From CAVSXS01 sp963767715 (GTDB lineage Bacteria; Chloroflexota; Ktedonobacteria; Ktedonobacterales; Ktedonobacteraceae), in NCBI GenBank assembly GCA_963767715.1, contig CAVYFA010000020.1, forward strand, positions 20,217 to 84,216: DNA of 64,000 bases. The letters are read 5' to 3'. The notes below the pieces were generated by a model. That model saw only the letters and a program-made list of their open reading frames with translations. It did not search any database and was not told the origin of the DNA. Positions within the stretch are counted from its first letter, which is position 1. Every line of letters begins with the position of its first letter. A program made the translations under genes and the position numbers. This document shows, piece after piece, positions 63,868 through 64,000 of the stretch.

Positions 63868-64000
63868 TACTATCTACCTATCTTTTGAATTGTACCTTTG
63901 CATTTAGGATAGTAGTGATTTCAAATTTTGTCTAGAAAAGAGTACATTTATCTTGTTTCCAATATTCTCGCGTCATTCTTAATATATTACCGCAACTGTT

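Overview
The window looks like chromosomal DNA of a Chloroflexota bacterium of the Ktedonobacteria type. This is inferred from gene content: an FHA/FtsW cluster next to the nusA-infB operon, many secreted Asp-box proteins, a GC-rich coding style, an HrcA-type CIRCE element and a mycofactocin locus. No rRNA or tRNA gene was seen, so the placement is not firm. Many conserved genes are split by single-base indels in GC-rich words, so either the assembly has uncorrected indels or the genes decay in an unusually uniform way. I report such genes as one locus with a frameshift.

Layout. 1-12,070 (minus): a long co-directional run nusA, ylxR, infB, rbfA, nrnA, truB, ribF, two FHA-domain genes, an ftsW/rodA-type SEDS gene and two unknown genes, read from a good promoter at about 12,050. 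12,217-15,744 (plus): an ATP-grasp ligase, an 11-residue-repeat YtxH-like protein and a PRC-barrel/Nramp-type metal transporter. 15,756-18,878 (minus): an acyl-CoA dehydrogenase, an APH-type kinase and a histidine phosphatase, resembling the split form of the ACAD10/11 or Lva 4-hydroxyacid module. 18,980-25,009: a truncated DMT transporter, a CIRCE-controlled ClpE-like ATPase, an acetyltransferase, two paralogous membrane proteins and a cysteine hydrolase. 25,092-27,678: a MITE, a membrane protein with an internal duplication and a decayed ISL3 transposase. 28,356-45,888: four secreted proteins (two families), FtsH, ComF, Ogt, two acyl-CoA dehydrogenases, a thiolase and a MaoC hydratase.

46,033-59,363 is the most interesting stretch. 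It holds an acyl-CoA ligase, an NDMA-type alcohol dehydrogenase, a mycofactocin-coupled short-chain dehydrogenase that overlaps a precursor peptide ending IDGICGVY (mftA), then mftB and mftC (plus), and convergently a GxGYxYP protein coupled to mftF (minus), followed by a second acyl-CoA ligase. Together these suggest redox-cofactor-dependent alcohol oxidation feeding CoA ligation and beta-oxidation. mftD and mftE are not in the window. An ECF sigma factor with a degenerate M48-like membrane partner and a Clp_N/zinc-finger protein sit inside this stretch.

60,400-64,000 is visibly AT-richer and looks acquired: a PD-(D/E)XK nuclease-like protein, a tiny excisionase-like HTH protein, a TIR-TPR protein and a HEPN-like protein, a possible defence island. 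Small mobile DNA is spread through the window: REP-like palindromes with GTAG heads and a 143-bp MITE in two copies.
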